Source of the DNA: Holophaga foetida DSM 6591
GTDB lineage: Bacteria; Acidobacteriota; Holophagae; Holophagales; Holophagaceae
DNA length: 64,000 nucleotides
Direction of reading: 5' to 3'
NCBI RefSeq assembly: GCF_000242615.2
Contig: NZ_KI912268.1
Coordinates: 3,234,441 to 3,298,440, forward strand
The translations under genes were made by a program, and so were the position numbers. Shown here piece by piece: positions 52,677-64,000 of this stretch. Below the pieces are notes generated by a model. It made no database searches. It was not told where the DNA came from and saw nothing but the letters and a program-made list of their open reading frames with translations. How positions within the stretch are numbered: the first letter of the stretch is position 1; each line of letters opens with the position of its first letter.

Positions 52677-53702
52677 ATGGCGAAGATACTTAGCCAGGAA
52701 GAGGTCGATGCCCTACTGAGGTCCCACGCCAAGGGGGCCAAGGCGGGACCTGCCGCCGCGCCAGCCCCCGAGCGGGCCTCGGCGGGCGCCGCCCAGAGGG
52801 CAAAAAAAGCCCAGATTCAGAAGAAGGTCAGCCTCTACAACTTCCGCCGCCCGGATCGGGTGAGCCGGGAGCAGATGCGGACCCTGCACTTCATGCACGA
52901 CCGCTTCGCGCGGAACTTCTCCAGTTCCCTTTCTGCCTACCTGCGGACCATCACGGAAGTGAATCTGGTCTCCGTGGAGCAGCTCTCCTACCAGGAATTC
53001 CTCCTTTCCGTTCCGGATCCCACCTGCTTCAACGCCATCTCCATTCGACCTCTGGAGGGGGCCTTCGCCCTGGAGGTGAATCCCCAGCTGGTTTTTCCCA
53101 TCATCGACAAGATGCTGGGCGGTCCCGGCGAGCCCCTGAAGCAGATGCGGACCATGACCGACATTGAACAGAGCATTTTCGACGGTGTGCTCAAGCTGCT
53201 GCTGGATGATCTCCGGGAGGCCTGGCGGGGCATCATCGACCTGGAATTCAGGATCCAGGCCCGGGAGACGAGTCCCCAGCTCATCCAGATCGTGGCTCCC
53301 AACGAGGTGGTGCTCCTGGTGGTCTTCGAGGTGAAGATGGGCTCGGTGGTGGGCATGGTAAATCTGGCCATCCCCTCCATCATCCTGGAGCCCGTCGCCG
53401 GGAAGTTCGACCAGGAGATGTACACGGGCTACAAGAAATCCTCCAATTATGAAGAAGCCCGTCTGCTGATGGAGAGTATCAAGCGCTGCGATATGAGGGT
53501 CTGCGCGGAGATCCGGGGCACCAACCTCCGGCTGTCGGATATCCTCGCCCTCCAGGTCGGGGACATCATTCCCCTGACCCAGCGGTTTGATGCTCCCTTG
53601 GATCTGACCTTGGACGGCATTCCCAGGTTCCATGGCTACGTGGCCCTCAATGCCAATCAGAAGCGGATCTTCCAGATATCAAGCATGAAACAGGAGGTTT
53701 GA
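52677..53702 (+). CDS. fliM: Flagellar motor switch protein FliM
   Basis: A 341-residue C-ring component. The N-terminal ILSQEEVDALL peptide binds phosphorylated CheY; YNFRRPDRVSREQMRTLHFMHDRFARN is the strongest family signature, followed by the CheC-like middle domain and a SpoA/FliN-type C-terminal domain. Residues 17-50 form an Ala/Pro-rich linker. It begins 3 bp after fliA and ends 1 bp before fliY. Length is normal. Confidence 0.95.
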   Translation: MAKILSQEEVDALLRSHAKGAKAGPAAAPAPERASAGAAQRAKKAQIQKKVSLYNFRRPDRVSREQMRTLHFMHDRFARNFSSSLSAYLRTITEVNLVSVEQLSYQEFLLSVPDPTCFNAISIRPLEGAFALEVNPQLVFPIIDKMLGGPGEPLKQMRTMTDIEQSIFDGVLKLLLDDLREAWRGIIDLEFRIQARETSPQLIQIVAPNEVVLLVVFEVKMGSVVGMVNLAIPSIILEPVAGKFDQEMYTGYKKSSNYEEARLLMESIKRCDMRVCAEIRGTNLRLSDILALQVGDIIPLTQRFDAPLDLTLDGIPRFHGYVALNANQKRIFQISSMKQEV

Positions 53703-53703
53703 C

Positions 53704-54666
53704 ATGGATTCCGCGATGGAGGAACTGGGGAAAAAAGTTGGAGGATGCTTCGCGGAAAGCATGGGCTCCGTGTTCTCCATGCTTACGGGCCGGGATTTCG
53801 CCATCACCCCAAAGGAGGGGGTGTTGGTGGATCATGCTGGTATCACTGCCCTCTACGATGGGCCCGCAGTCTATGCCAAGGTTCAGTACACCAAGGGGAT
53901 GACCGGCCCCATGCTCTTCGCGATGCCGCTCAGGGAGGGCACCATGCTGGTGGACCTCATGCTTGGGGGCGATGGGGCACCCTCGGAGGAACTGGCCGGG
54001 GACTCCAAGGATGCCCTTGCGGAGACCATCAACCAGAGCATGGGCAGCGCCAATCAGGCCCTATCGGATATGGCAGGGGAGACGCTTTCCATCTCCAATG
54101 TGGAGATCCATGCATCCACCGAGGCGGGTCAGTCCATGCTCGAAGAGCTCCTGGGGCCTGGCCCCTTCTTCGACCTGCCCCTGGAAACCACCCAGGAATC
54201 GCTTCAGGCCCTCATCCATGTCCTGATCCCCGATCTTCTTTCCGAGCAGATGAAGCGGAAGCTCGGGTTTGGTGAGGTGGCCGCCCCACCTCCTCCGCCC
54301 GAACCCGTCGGAGCTCCGGAGCCGGTTGTATCCCAGGCCCCCGCACCCGCCGCAGCGCCACGGGCGGCGGCGGGCTCTTCGGCCCCCATGGGGGCGCCTG
54401 TGGATACGGGCAATCTGGACCTCTTGCTGGATATCGAATTGCCCCTGATGGTCCGCATGGGCCAGACCGAGATGCCCTTGGGGGATCTCCTGAAGCTCAC
54501 CCCGGGCTCCATCCTGGAGCTCAACCGGGCCGCCGACGCACCCGTCGAGCTGCTGGTCAACGGGAAGCAGATCGCCAAGGGCGAGGTGGTGGTGGTGGAC
54601 GGCAACTTCGCCTTCCGCATCACCGAGATCGAGAGTACGGCCAACCGCCTGAGAAGCTTGGCGTAG
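53704..54666 (+). CDS. fliY: Flagellar motor switch protein FliY/FliN with a CheC-like domain
   Basis: A 320-residue switch protein. Residues 1-190 form a CheC-type domain with one phosphatase motif (LAETINQSMGSANQALS, E and N at the usual spacing). A Pro/Ala-rich linker (205-245) leads to a C-terminal FliN/SpoA domain (LLLDIELPLMVRMGQTEMPL). This is the FliY architecture of spirochaetes, Bacillus and relatives, which can dephosphorylate CheY as well as build the C-ring. Last gene of the flagellar run here; a short GCGGA/TCCGC hairpin follows before the convergent gene. Confidence 0.88.
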   Translation: MDSAMEELGKKVGGCFAESMGSVFSMLTGRDFAITPKEGVLVDHAGITALYDGPAVYAKVQYTKGMTGPMLFAMPLREGTMLVDLMLGGDGAPSEELAGDSKDALAETINQSMGSANQALSDMAGETLSISNVEIHASTEAGQSMLEELLGPGPFFDLPLETTQESLQALIHVLIPDLLSEQMKRKLGFGEVAAPPPPPEPVGAPEPVVSQAPAPAAAPRAAAGSSAPMGAPVDTGNLDLLLDIELPLMVRMGQTEMPLGDLLKLTPGSILELNRAADAPVELLVNGKQIAKGEVVVVDGNFAFRITEIESTANRLRSLA

Positions 54667-54682
54667 TCGCGGAAACTCCGCG

Positions 54683-55225
54683 CTATTTAGATGGCCGCGC
54701 CTCGGGCGGGAAGCGTTCCAGCATCCTGGTTACGGCGGCCTGGATGGCCTCCTCGGACTCCTCTGGGGTGCTGCCTTCCTCCAGGGCGTCCTCTGTTTCG
54801 GCCTTCCAGATCAGCTGGCTGTTCCGGGTGTCCTTGAACGCCATGACGATGCCCCCGATGGTCTGCACCTTCGCCTTGGCCGAACCGGTTCCCACCCCGA
54901 CACTGACGCCTGGCAGGATGCGCAGGCCGATGCCGACGCCAACCCCAACGCTGCGGACCCTTTCATCGCGGTAGACGGGATAGGCGCTCACCAGGAGATC
55001 GGGCGGGTTGCCTTCAGCTCTTCGGAAGCCTTTGGCTGTCAGATCTTTTTCCACTGCAGCCCGGATCCGTCGTTCGGTGAAGGTATCTTTTGAGTCGGCC
55101 TCCCAATCGAAGGAGTGATACTGAGCGTAGTCGGCACGGGCATCATAGTCGTACTTGACCTGTAGGGGAGAACAGGCGATCAGGGTGCCAAGGAAAAGGG
55201 CGGAGAGGGGAATCGCCAGACGCAT
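54683..55225 (-). CDS. DUF4136 lipoprotein
   Basis: A 180-residue probable lipoprotein; the signal peptide ends FLGTLIACSP. KYDYDARADYAQYHSFDW and a glycine-rich centre (GVGVGIGLRILPGVSVGVG) fit DUF4136 proteins, which are envelope proteins of unknown function. It is convergent with fliY, with only 16 bp between stops, and stands alone. Confidence 0.8.
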   Translation of the reverse strand: MRLAIPLSALFLGTLIACSPLQVKYDYDARADYAQYHSFDWEADSKDTFTERRIRAAVEKDLTAKGFRRAEGNPPDLLVSAYPVYRDERVRSVGVGVGIGLRILPGVSVGVGTGSAKAKVQTIGGIVMAFKDTRNSQLIWKAETEDALEEGSTPEESEEAIQAAVTRMLERFPPEARPSK

Positions 55226-55365
55226 GGGACCTCCATCAAGTCGTGAGTTTACCGGTTATGGATGGAGCCGACCGAGTCCAATTGGGCCGAAAGGTGTAAA
55301 GGCGGGCACGGTCTGGGTGAAAGCATACAATCCTTGTCTGGCTACCGACAGCATCCGGAGGATTC

Positions 55366-55761
55366 ATGCCCAGCCCAGGTCCAAAGCCCGAGTGGTGGGT
55401 CTACATCCTTCGCTGTGGTGATGACACGCTCTACACCGGCATTGCGACAGACGTTGATGGGCGGCTTTCGAAGCATCAGGCTGGCAGGGGCGCAAAGTAC
55501 ACCCGTGGTCGGGGCGTCCTGGTTGTGGTCTACCGCGAACTGGTTGGGTGCAGGAGTGAGGCTTCCAGGCGGGAATTGGCGATCAAGAAGCTCTCTCGCC
55601 GTGCGAAGAATCTCCTGATCGAGAATGGCCTCCGGGGAGATCGTGAGCTCATGGGGTCCAATAACGTCGGATTGGATCGCCTGCCGACCATCGAGTCCAG
55701 TCCGCGCGATGCGGCCCGGACCCAGCGGCCTCATGGGTGTCCGATGGCCTCGGCGAAGTAG
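55366..55761 (+). CDS. GIY-YIG domain nuclease-like protein (UPF0213)
   Basis: A 131-residue small protein. The GIY-YIG core reads WWVYILRCGDDTLYTGIATDVDGRL with the conserved Arg and downstream HQAGRGAKYTRGRG, as in the YhbQ/UPF0213 family of single-domain nucleases. CGGAGG lies five bases before the ATG. About 35 residues beyond the usual end, and its last 31 bp overlap the convergent HD-GYP gene, so the C-terminus may be unconstrained. Biological role unclear, possibly DNA repair. Confidence 0.82.
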   Translation: MPSPGPKPEWWVYILRCGDDTLYTGIATDVDGRLSKHQAGRGAKYTRGRGVLVVVYRELVGCRSEASRRELAIKKLSRRAKNLLIENGLRGDRELMGSNNVGLDRLPTIESSPRDAARTQRPHGCPMASAK

Positions 55762-56876
55762 GTCTTCTTCTTGTCCATGTCCGCATCCTTGTCCGAGAAC
55801 TTCTGGGCGATGGCCTGGAAGTCGTCTGCGAGGTTCGTGAAGGCCTCGGCCACATCGGGATCAAAGTGGGTCCCCGCGCCCTCTACGATGATCTGGTAGG
55901 CCATGGCGTGGGGCATGCCCTCCTTGTAGATCCGCCGACTGATCAGGGCGTCGTAGACGTCGGCCACGGCCATGAGCCGGGCCGGAATCGGGATGTCGTC
56001 GCCGCTCAGTCCCTCGGGGTAGCCCGTGCCGTCCCACTTTTCGTGATGGGAGATGGCGATCTCCTTGGCCAGGGCCAGGAACTCCACCGGCATGCCCAGG
56101 GACTGCTCCGCGTGCTCGATGGCGTCGCGCCCCAGGATGGTATGGCGCTTCATGATCTCGAACTCGTGGGGCTCGAACCGGGCGGGCTTCAGCAGGATCC
56201 GGTCTGGGATCCCCACCTTGCCGATGTCGTGCAGTGGCGCCGACTTGTAGAGCAGGTTGATCCGAGCCTCGTCCAGGTAGGCGGAGAAGCGGGGGTGGTC
56301 CATCAGCTGCTTGGCCAGCAATATTACATAGCGCTGGGTGCGGCGGATGTGGTTGCCCGTGTCGGAGTCCCTGGTCTCTGCCAGGGAAGCCATGGAGAGG
56401 ATGGTCACGTCCTGGATGGCCACCACCTCCCGGGTCCGGCGGTTCACCTCAGCCTCTAGGAAATCGGCCTTGCTGCGCAAGAAATCGGCGCTGGCCTTGA
56501 GCTTGAGATGGGTCTCCACCCGAGCCAGGACCACCGGCGGGCTGATGGGCTTGGTGATGTAGTCCACCGCACCGAGCCTCAGGCCCTTCTCCTCGTCCTC
56601 CGTCGCCGTCATCGCGGTGAGAAAGATGATGGGGATGTCCCTGGTCTTGCGGTCGGTCTTCAAGCGCTTGCAGACCTCGTAGCCGTCCATCTCCGGCATC
56701 ATGATGTCCAGCAGGATCAAGTCAGGCGGGGTGTCGGACGTGGTGATGGCCAGGGCCTTTTCTCCGCTGTTCGCAATCTTGACCCGGTAGAGGTCTTTTA
56801 GGAGGGCGCTCATGACCTTGAGGTTGTCGGGGGTGTCATCCACCACGAGGACGATGGGGCGTGTGTCGTCGGTCAT
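55731..56876 (-). CDS. Response regulator with HD-GYP c-di-GMP phosphodiesterase domain
   Basis: A 381-residue two-domain protein. The receiver (residues 1-122) has VLVVDDTPDNLKVM, phospho-Asp in LILLDIMMPEMDGYEV and Lys in YITKPIS. A coiled coil (130-155) joins it to an HD-GYP domain with SAPLHDIGKVGIPD and HHEKWDGTGYPEGLSG, so the metal-binding and GYP residues are intact and hydrolysis of cyclic di-GMP is expected. It is the last gene of the signalling operon, 67 bp after the REC-kinase gene, and is the likely output. Confidence 0.9.
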   Translation of the reverse strand: MTDDTRPIVLVVDDTPDNLKVMSALLKDLYRVKIANSGEKALAITTSDTPPDLILLDIMMPEMDGYEVCKRLKTDRKTRDIPIIFLTAMTATEDEEKGLRLGAVDYITKPISPPVVLARVETHLKLKASADFLRSKADFLEAEVNRRTREVVAIQDVTILSMASLAETRDSDTGNHIRRTQRYVILLAKQLMDHPRFSAYLDEARINLLYKSAPLHDIGKVGIPDRILLKPARFEPHEFEIMKRHTILGRDAIEHAEQSLGMPVEFLALAKEIAISHHEKWDGTGYPEGLSGDDIPIPARLMAVADVYDALISRRIYKEGMPHAMAYQIIVEGAGTHFDPDVAEAFTNLADDFQAIAQKFSDKDADMDKKKTYFAEAIGHP

Positions 56877-56943
56877 CGGAAGGGCCTCCTGGCGGGGTGG
56901 GGCGAATCGGTTTCAGGGGAAGGAAGCACGGGCTCCCGCCGCC

Positions 56944-58088
56944 CTAGGGGGTGACGGGGGCAACGGGGAAGAGCAGGGTAAAGCTCGTGCCGACGCCGGT
57001 CTGGCTCCTCACGGTCACCCGGCCGCGGTGGGCGGCCATGAGTCGCTGAACGATTGCCAGGCCAAGCCCGAATCCCAGTCCGGCATCGTGCTTCGAGATC
57101 TGCCGGTAGGGGTCGAAGATGTAGGGCAGCTGCTCCGGGACGATGCCCTGGCCGGTGTCCGTCACCGAGACGGATAGCCAGCGCAGCCCAAGGTCGACGC
57201 CTCTTCCGTCCACCTCGCAGGCGTCCAGGAGGATGTGGCCCCCGGACGGCGTGAACCTCAGCGCGTTGTCAAGGAGATTGGAGAGGATGCGGTTCACCTT
57301 CTGCGGATCCACCTCGACCTCGGGGAGCGGGTCGGGGCACGTCAGGTTCAAGTGGACCCCCCGCGCGGAGGCCTGGGGGGTGAAGGCATCCAGCACGCCC
57401 TGGAGGAGGACCTTGGGATCCAACCTGCGGAAGTCCAGGGGGATCTCCCTGCCCTCGCTGCGGAATAGCTCCAGCAGGTCATTGAGCATGGAGAGGATGT
57501 CCTGAAGGGAATGGCGGCATCGCACCAGGAGCTCCGGCCTGATCGACCCCTGGGCCTCATACATATCCAGGACAGTCTGGATCCCCGTGAGGGGTGACCG
57601 CAGATCGTGGACCATCATCGCGGTGAAGCTCGCCTTGAGCTGGTCCAGCTCCTGGAGTCTCGCGTTGGCCTCCTTCAGGCCGCGGTTCCTGTCCTCTAGC
57701 TGCCGCCGCAGCTGGCGGAGCTCGATCTGGTAGTCCACCCGCGCGAGGACTTCCTCGGCCTGGAAGGGCTTGGTCACGTAGTCGGCGCCTCCCACGCGGA
57801 AGGCCTTGACCTTGTCCCAGACATCGTCCAGGGCGCTGATGAAGACGACGGGGATATCCCTCAGTCGCGCGTCCTGCTTGAGCGCCAGACACACCTCGAA
57901 GCCGTCCATCTCGGGCATCAGGATGTCCAGGAGGACCAGGTCCAGAGGCTCCGATCGGGCGATGGCGAGGGCCTTCTCCCCGCCGTTGGCGATCTTGACG
58001 CGGTGGCATTCCTTGAGCAGCCCGCTCAGCAGCTTCAGGTCGTCTGGAGCATCGTCCACCACTAGCACTGTGGGGCGGGTGTCCTCGT

Positions 58089-58092
<4 letters not shown>
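56944..58092 (-). CDS. Receiver-histidine kinase hybrid protein
   Basis: A 382-residue cytosolic protein with its receiver at the N-terminus ([36 protein letters not shown]), then a coiled coil, a HisKA helix ([21 protein letters not shown] near residue 160) and a HATPase domain ([38 protein letters not shown]). It resembles the bacteriophytochrome-type RcaE/Hik REC-HK order, where one kinase relays to another. Its ATG overlaps the stop of the large hybrid kinase (ATGA), so both are made together. Confidence 0.87.
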
Positions 58093-62483
<4,391 letters not shown>

Positions 62484-62563
62484 GGGCGACTCGCAATGGA
62501 TGGGGGAATGGTCCGCGGGTTTCGCGGATGGGCTGACGTCGCCCACCTCAGAAAGCGGGCGTG

Positions 62564-63061
62564 TTATCTGGATGACTTGAGATCCTCCATGATGTTCAGC
62601 ATGGCCCGCCGGGTCCGGGCCAACTCGTCCACCTGTTCCTGCAGCCTCCGGGCGGCCCTCTCCTGCTCCTCGAAGGACTGCCTCAGATGCTCCGTCATGC
62701 GGTTGAAGGCCTCGGAGAAGTCCCCCATGAAGCTGACCTTCTGGGAGAAATCCCCCCGGGCGATCTGCTGGGTGGTCCAGGTGAGGGTCCGGAGACTGGC
62801 GTGCAGGCTCTTGAGGGACTGCAGGACCACGGTCCTCCCGCGGGGAGGCTCGGCGTCGAGTTCCCCCCGGGCCAGCTGGTAGGACAGTTCCGCAGTCTCG
62901 TTGTAGCTCTCCACGAAGCGGTTGACATACTCCACGACCTGGTGGAATTCGTTGTCCGGATGGCCCGGAGGCAGTTCGAGCCGCTGGGGCCGTTTCCCGC
63001 CCAGGATATGGGCGAAGACCTCGGTGAGGCGGTCGATGTCCTCTTTGCGAACCTCGATCAT
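62564..63061 (-). CDS. Soluble HAMP-like helical protein
   Basis: A 165-residue helical protein without a membrane segment. [38 protein letters not shown] (residues ~88-125) is a HAMP-type motif with its usual GDF-Q/V-F-GDFS spacing, followed by a coiled coil ([23 protein letters not shown]). Such orphan HAMP proteins often sit beside kinases that lack an own sensor. It lies between the V4R gene (13 bp) and the hybrid kinase and may bring the V4R signal to the kinase. The ATG at 63059-63061 is preferred to an upstream start overlapping the V4R gene. Confidence 0.7.
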   Translation of the reverse strand: MIEVRKEDIDRLTEVFAHILGGKRPQRLELPPGHPDNEFHQVVEYVNRFVESYNETAELSYQLARGELDAEPPRGRTVVLQSLKSLHASLRTLTWTTQQIARGDFSQKVSFMGDFSEAFNRMTEHLRQSFEEQERAARRLQEQVDELARTRRAMLNIMEDLKSSR

Positions 63062-63074
63062 GGTCCGTCCCCGT

Positions 63075-63599
63075 TCACGCCGGACGCACATCGAAGCGGC
63101 AGACCCGGTCACCGGAGCACCAGCAGTCTACCTCCTTCACTTCGAAGGGCCGCCCTGTGAACTCCTGGAGTAGTCCGCTGATGAAACCCTCGTCATAGGT
63201 GCAGATGGTCTCCTCGCTGATGGGTAGCCCGGAGCAGTCCAGGTCTTCGGCCACGGTCATCGTGAATTCCAGCCGCTCCAGGTCGGCCTTCTCGATCCTC
63301 AGGATGCCGATCTTCAGGGTGCTCAGGAGCTCCTGCAGCTCCTTTACGAAGGCCGGGAAGTCCTTCCTTTGGGTGATGAGGTTGCGGAAGAAGTGCTTCC
63401 CGGCCAATTCCCCGGCCTTGTAGTAAAGGCGGTCTGCGGTGACTGGATCGAATTCCTGGATGATCACATCCCGCAAAGTGAACTGCATCAGCCGGTAGAC
63501 CGCAACATCCGTGGTACTGCCCAGGTGGGGTCGGCCCGCCGCGATGTCGCCGAGCATCTGCCATTCGAAGAGGGTTTCCTGCCGCGGTTCCTTGAACAT
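63075..63599 (-). CDS. V4R-domain (4-vinyl reductase) sensor protein
   Basis: A 174-residue soluble protein. The C-terminal two-thirds match the V4R small-molecule-binding domain: YYKAGELAGKHFFRN, TVAEDLDCSGLP and the ending EVKEVDCWCSGDRVCRFDVRP with clustered cysteines. V4R domains bind hydrocarbons or tetrapyrrole intermediates in regulators such as XylR and in BchJ. GGGAG precedes the ATG at 63597-63599; the longer frame to 63932 reads through the PAS gene and is rejected. It is probably the ligand sensor for the downstream kinases. The ligand is unknown. Confidence 0.8.
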   Translation of the reverse strand: MFKEPRQETLFEWQMLGDIAAGRPHLGSTTDVAVYRLMQFTLRDVIIQEFDPVTADRLYYKAGELAGKHFFRNLITQRKDFPAFVKELQELLSTLKIGILRIEKADLERLEFTMTVAEDLDCSGLPISEETICTYDEGFISGLLQEFTGRPFEVKEVDCWCSGDRVCRFDVRPA

Positions 63600-63613
63600 G
63601 GGATCTCCCGTTG

Positions 63614-64000
63614 CTATTCCACGATGGTGTAGCGTGCTTTTTGGCCGACCTCGGCCAGCAGGGCGTTGATCTCCTGCTTGAGCTCGATCATCCGTTCCTC
63701 CCGATCCACGGTGAGGCGCGCGAAGCGCTCCAGCTCCTCCAGTTGCTGCTGGATCTCTCCGTCCAGGCGTCTGCGCTCCGTAATATCCTCCCGGACGGAC
63801 ACGAAGTGGGTGATCCGGCCTCCCTCCCCGTGGATGGGGGAGATAGAGGCATGCTCCCAGTAGAACTCGCCATTCTTCTTGCGGTTGCAGATCTCGCCGC
63901 ACCACTCCCGGCCGGCGAGAATGGTGGTCCACAGCGCCTCCTAGAGTTCGGGGGGATTCAGCCCCGACTTGAGGAAGCGCGGATTCTGCCCGAGGATCTC
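63614..64000 (-). pseudogene. PAS-domain protein gene interrupted by an in-frame TAG, cut by the window edge
   Basis: The frame that ends at 63614 can be followed to the window end. It spells the C-terminal part of a PAS/PAC domain: ILGQNPRFLKSG, then LNPPEL, a TAG (63941-63943), EALWTTILAGREWCGEICNR, NGEFYWEHASISPI and FVSVREDITERRR, then a coiled coil. Many PAS domains have Tyr where the TAG is, so a TAC/TAT to TAG change is likely. Downstream translation could restart near 63802 (MSVREDITER) but would lack the PAS core. Either a real nonsense mutation or a sequencing error. Confidence 0.65.

Overview
The window looks like chromosomal DNA of a GC-rich, Gram-negative, motile anaerobe. The outer envelope is shown by an RND efflux system with an outer-membrane factor, an LpxH-like phosphoesterase and a porin-like barrel. 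Motility is shown by flhA-flhF-flhG-fliA-fliM-fliY. An acetogen-type transhydrogenase operon, an octaheme c-type cytochrome and a UroD-family methyltransferase-like protein together suggest a member of the Acidobacteriota class Holophagae (Holophaga/Geothrix-like). That placement is inference from gene content and was not tested by phylogeny.

Layout: 0-4 kb, lipoprotein, hydrolase, glycosyltransferase and phosphoesterase (- strand). 4-8 kb, murJ and a hybrid histidine kinase. 8-10 kb, hemH-hemY. 10-16 kb, an RND efflux operon. 16-19 kb, a TGS-type nucleoside kinase and a cyclic-nucleotide-binding protein. 19-23 kb, LysR regulator, UroD-family protein and porin, then an 807-bp gene-free stretch with elaborate palindromes. 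23-32.6 kb, most of the haem pathway (hemN; hemE; hemA-C-D-B-L) with the octaheme cytochrome inside it. 32.7-36 kb, a LytTR response regulator, a degenerate receiver, a membrane protein and a hemerythrin-like protein. 36-42 kb, a three-gene NuoE/NuoF/(NuoG+GltD) operon matching the Sporomusa-type transhydrogenase Stn. 42-44 kb, a two-subunit CoA-transferase. 44-47 kb, small genes, an exonuclease, a CDF-like metal transporter, an MFS exporter and a CheY-like protein. 47-55 kb, flagellar genes. 55-64 kb, a minus-strand signalling operon ending in a PAS gene with an in-frame stop.

How the parts may work together: the hem genes supply haem for the cytochrome, and all steps from glutamyl-tRNA to protohaem are represented. 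The Stn-like complex would couple ferredoxin, NAD(H) and NADP(H). The hemerythrin-like protein just upstream belongs to a family that protects or repairs iron-sulfur centres, which suits the very Fe-S-rich complex that follows. The flagellar block is arranged as an overlapping operon, and the last 8 kb form one multistep phosphorelay plus a c-di-GMP phosphodiesterase.

Most promising observations: the Stn-like operon with a cysteine-less vestigial molybdopterin domain; 21-bp-periodic direct repeats that look like a LytTR binding site; a perfect dyad overlapping the -10 of the metal transporter gene; a 254-bp nested palindrome upstream of the porin; a frameshifted small secreted protein; and an amber codon inside a PAS domain at the window edge. 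No tRNA, rRNA, CRISPR array, transposase or phage gene was seen.
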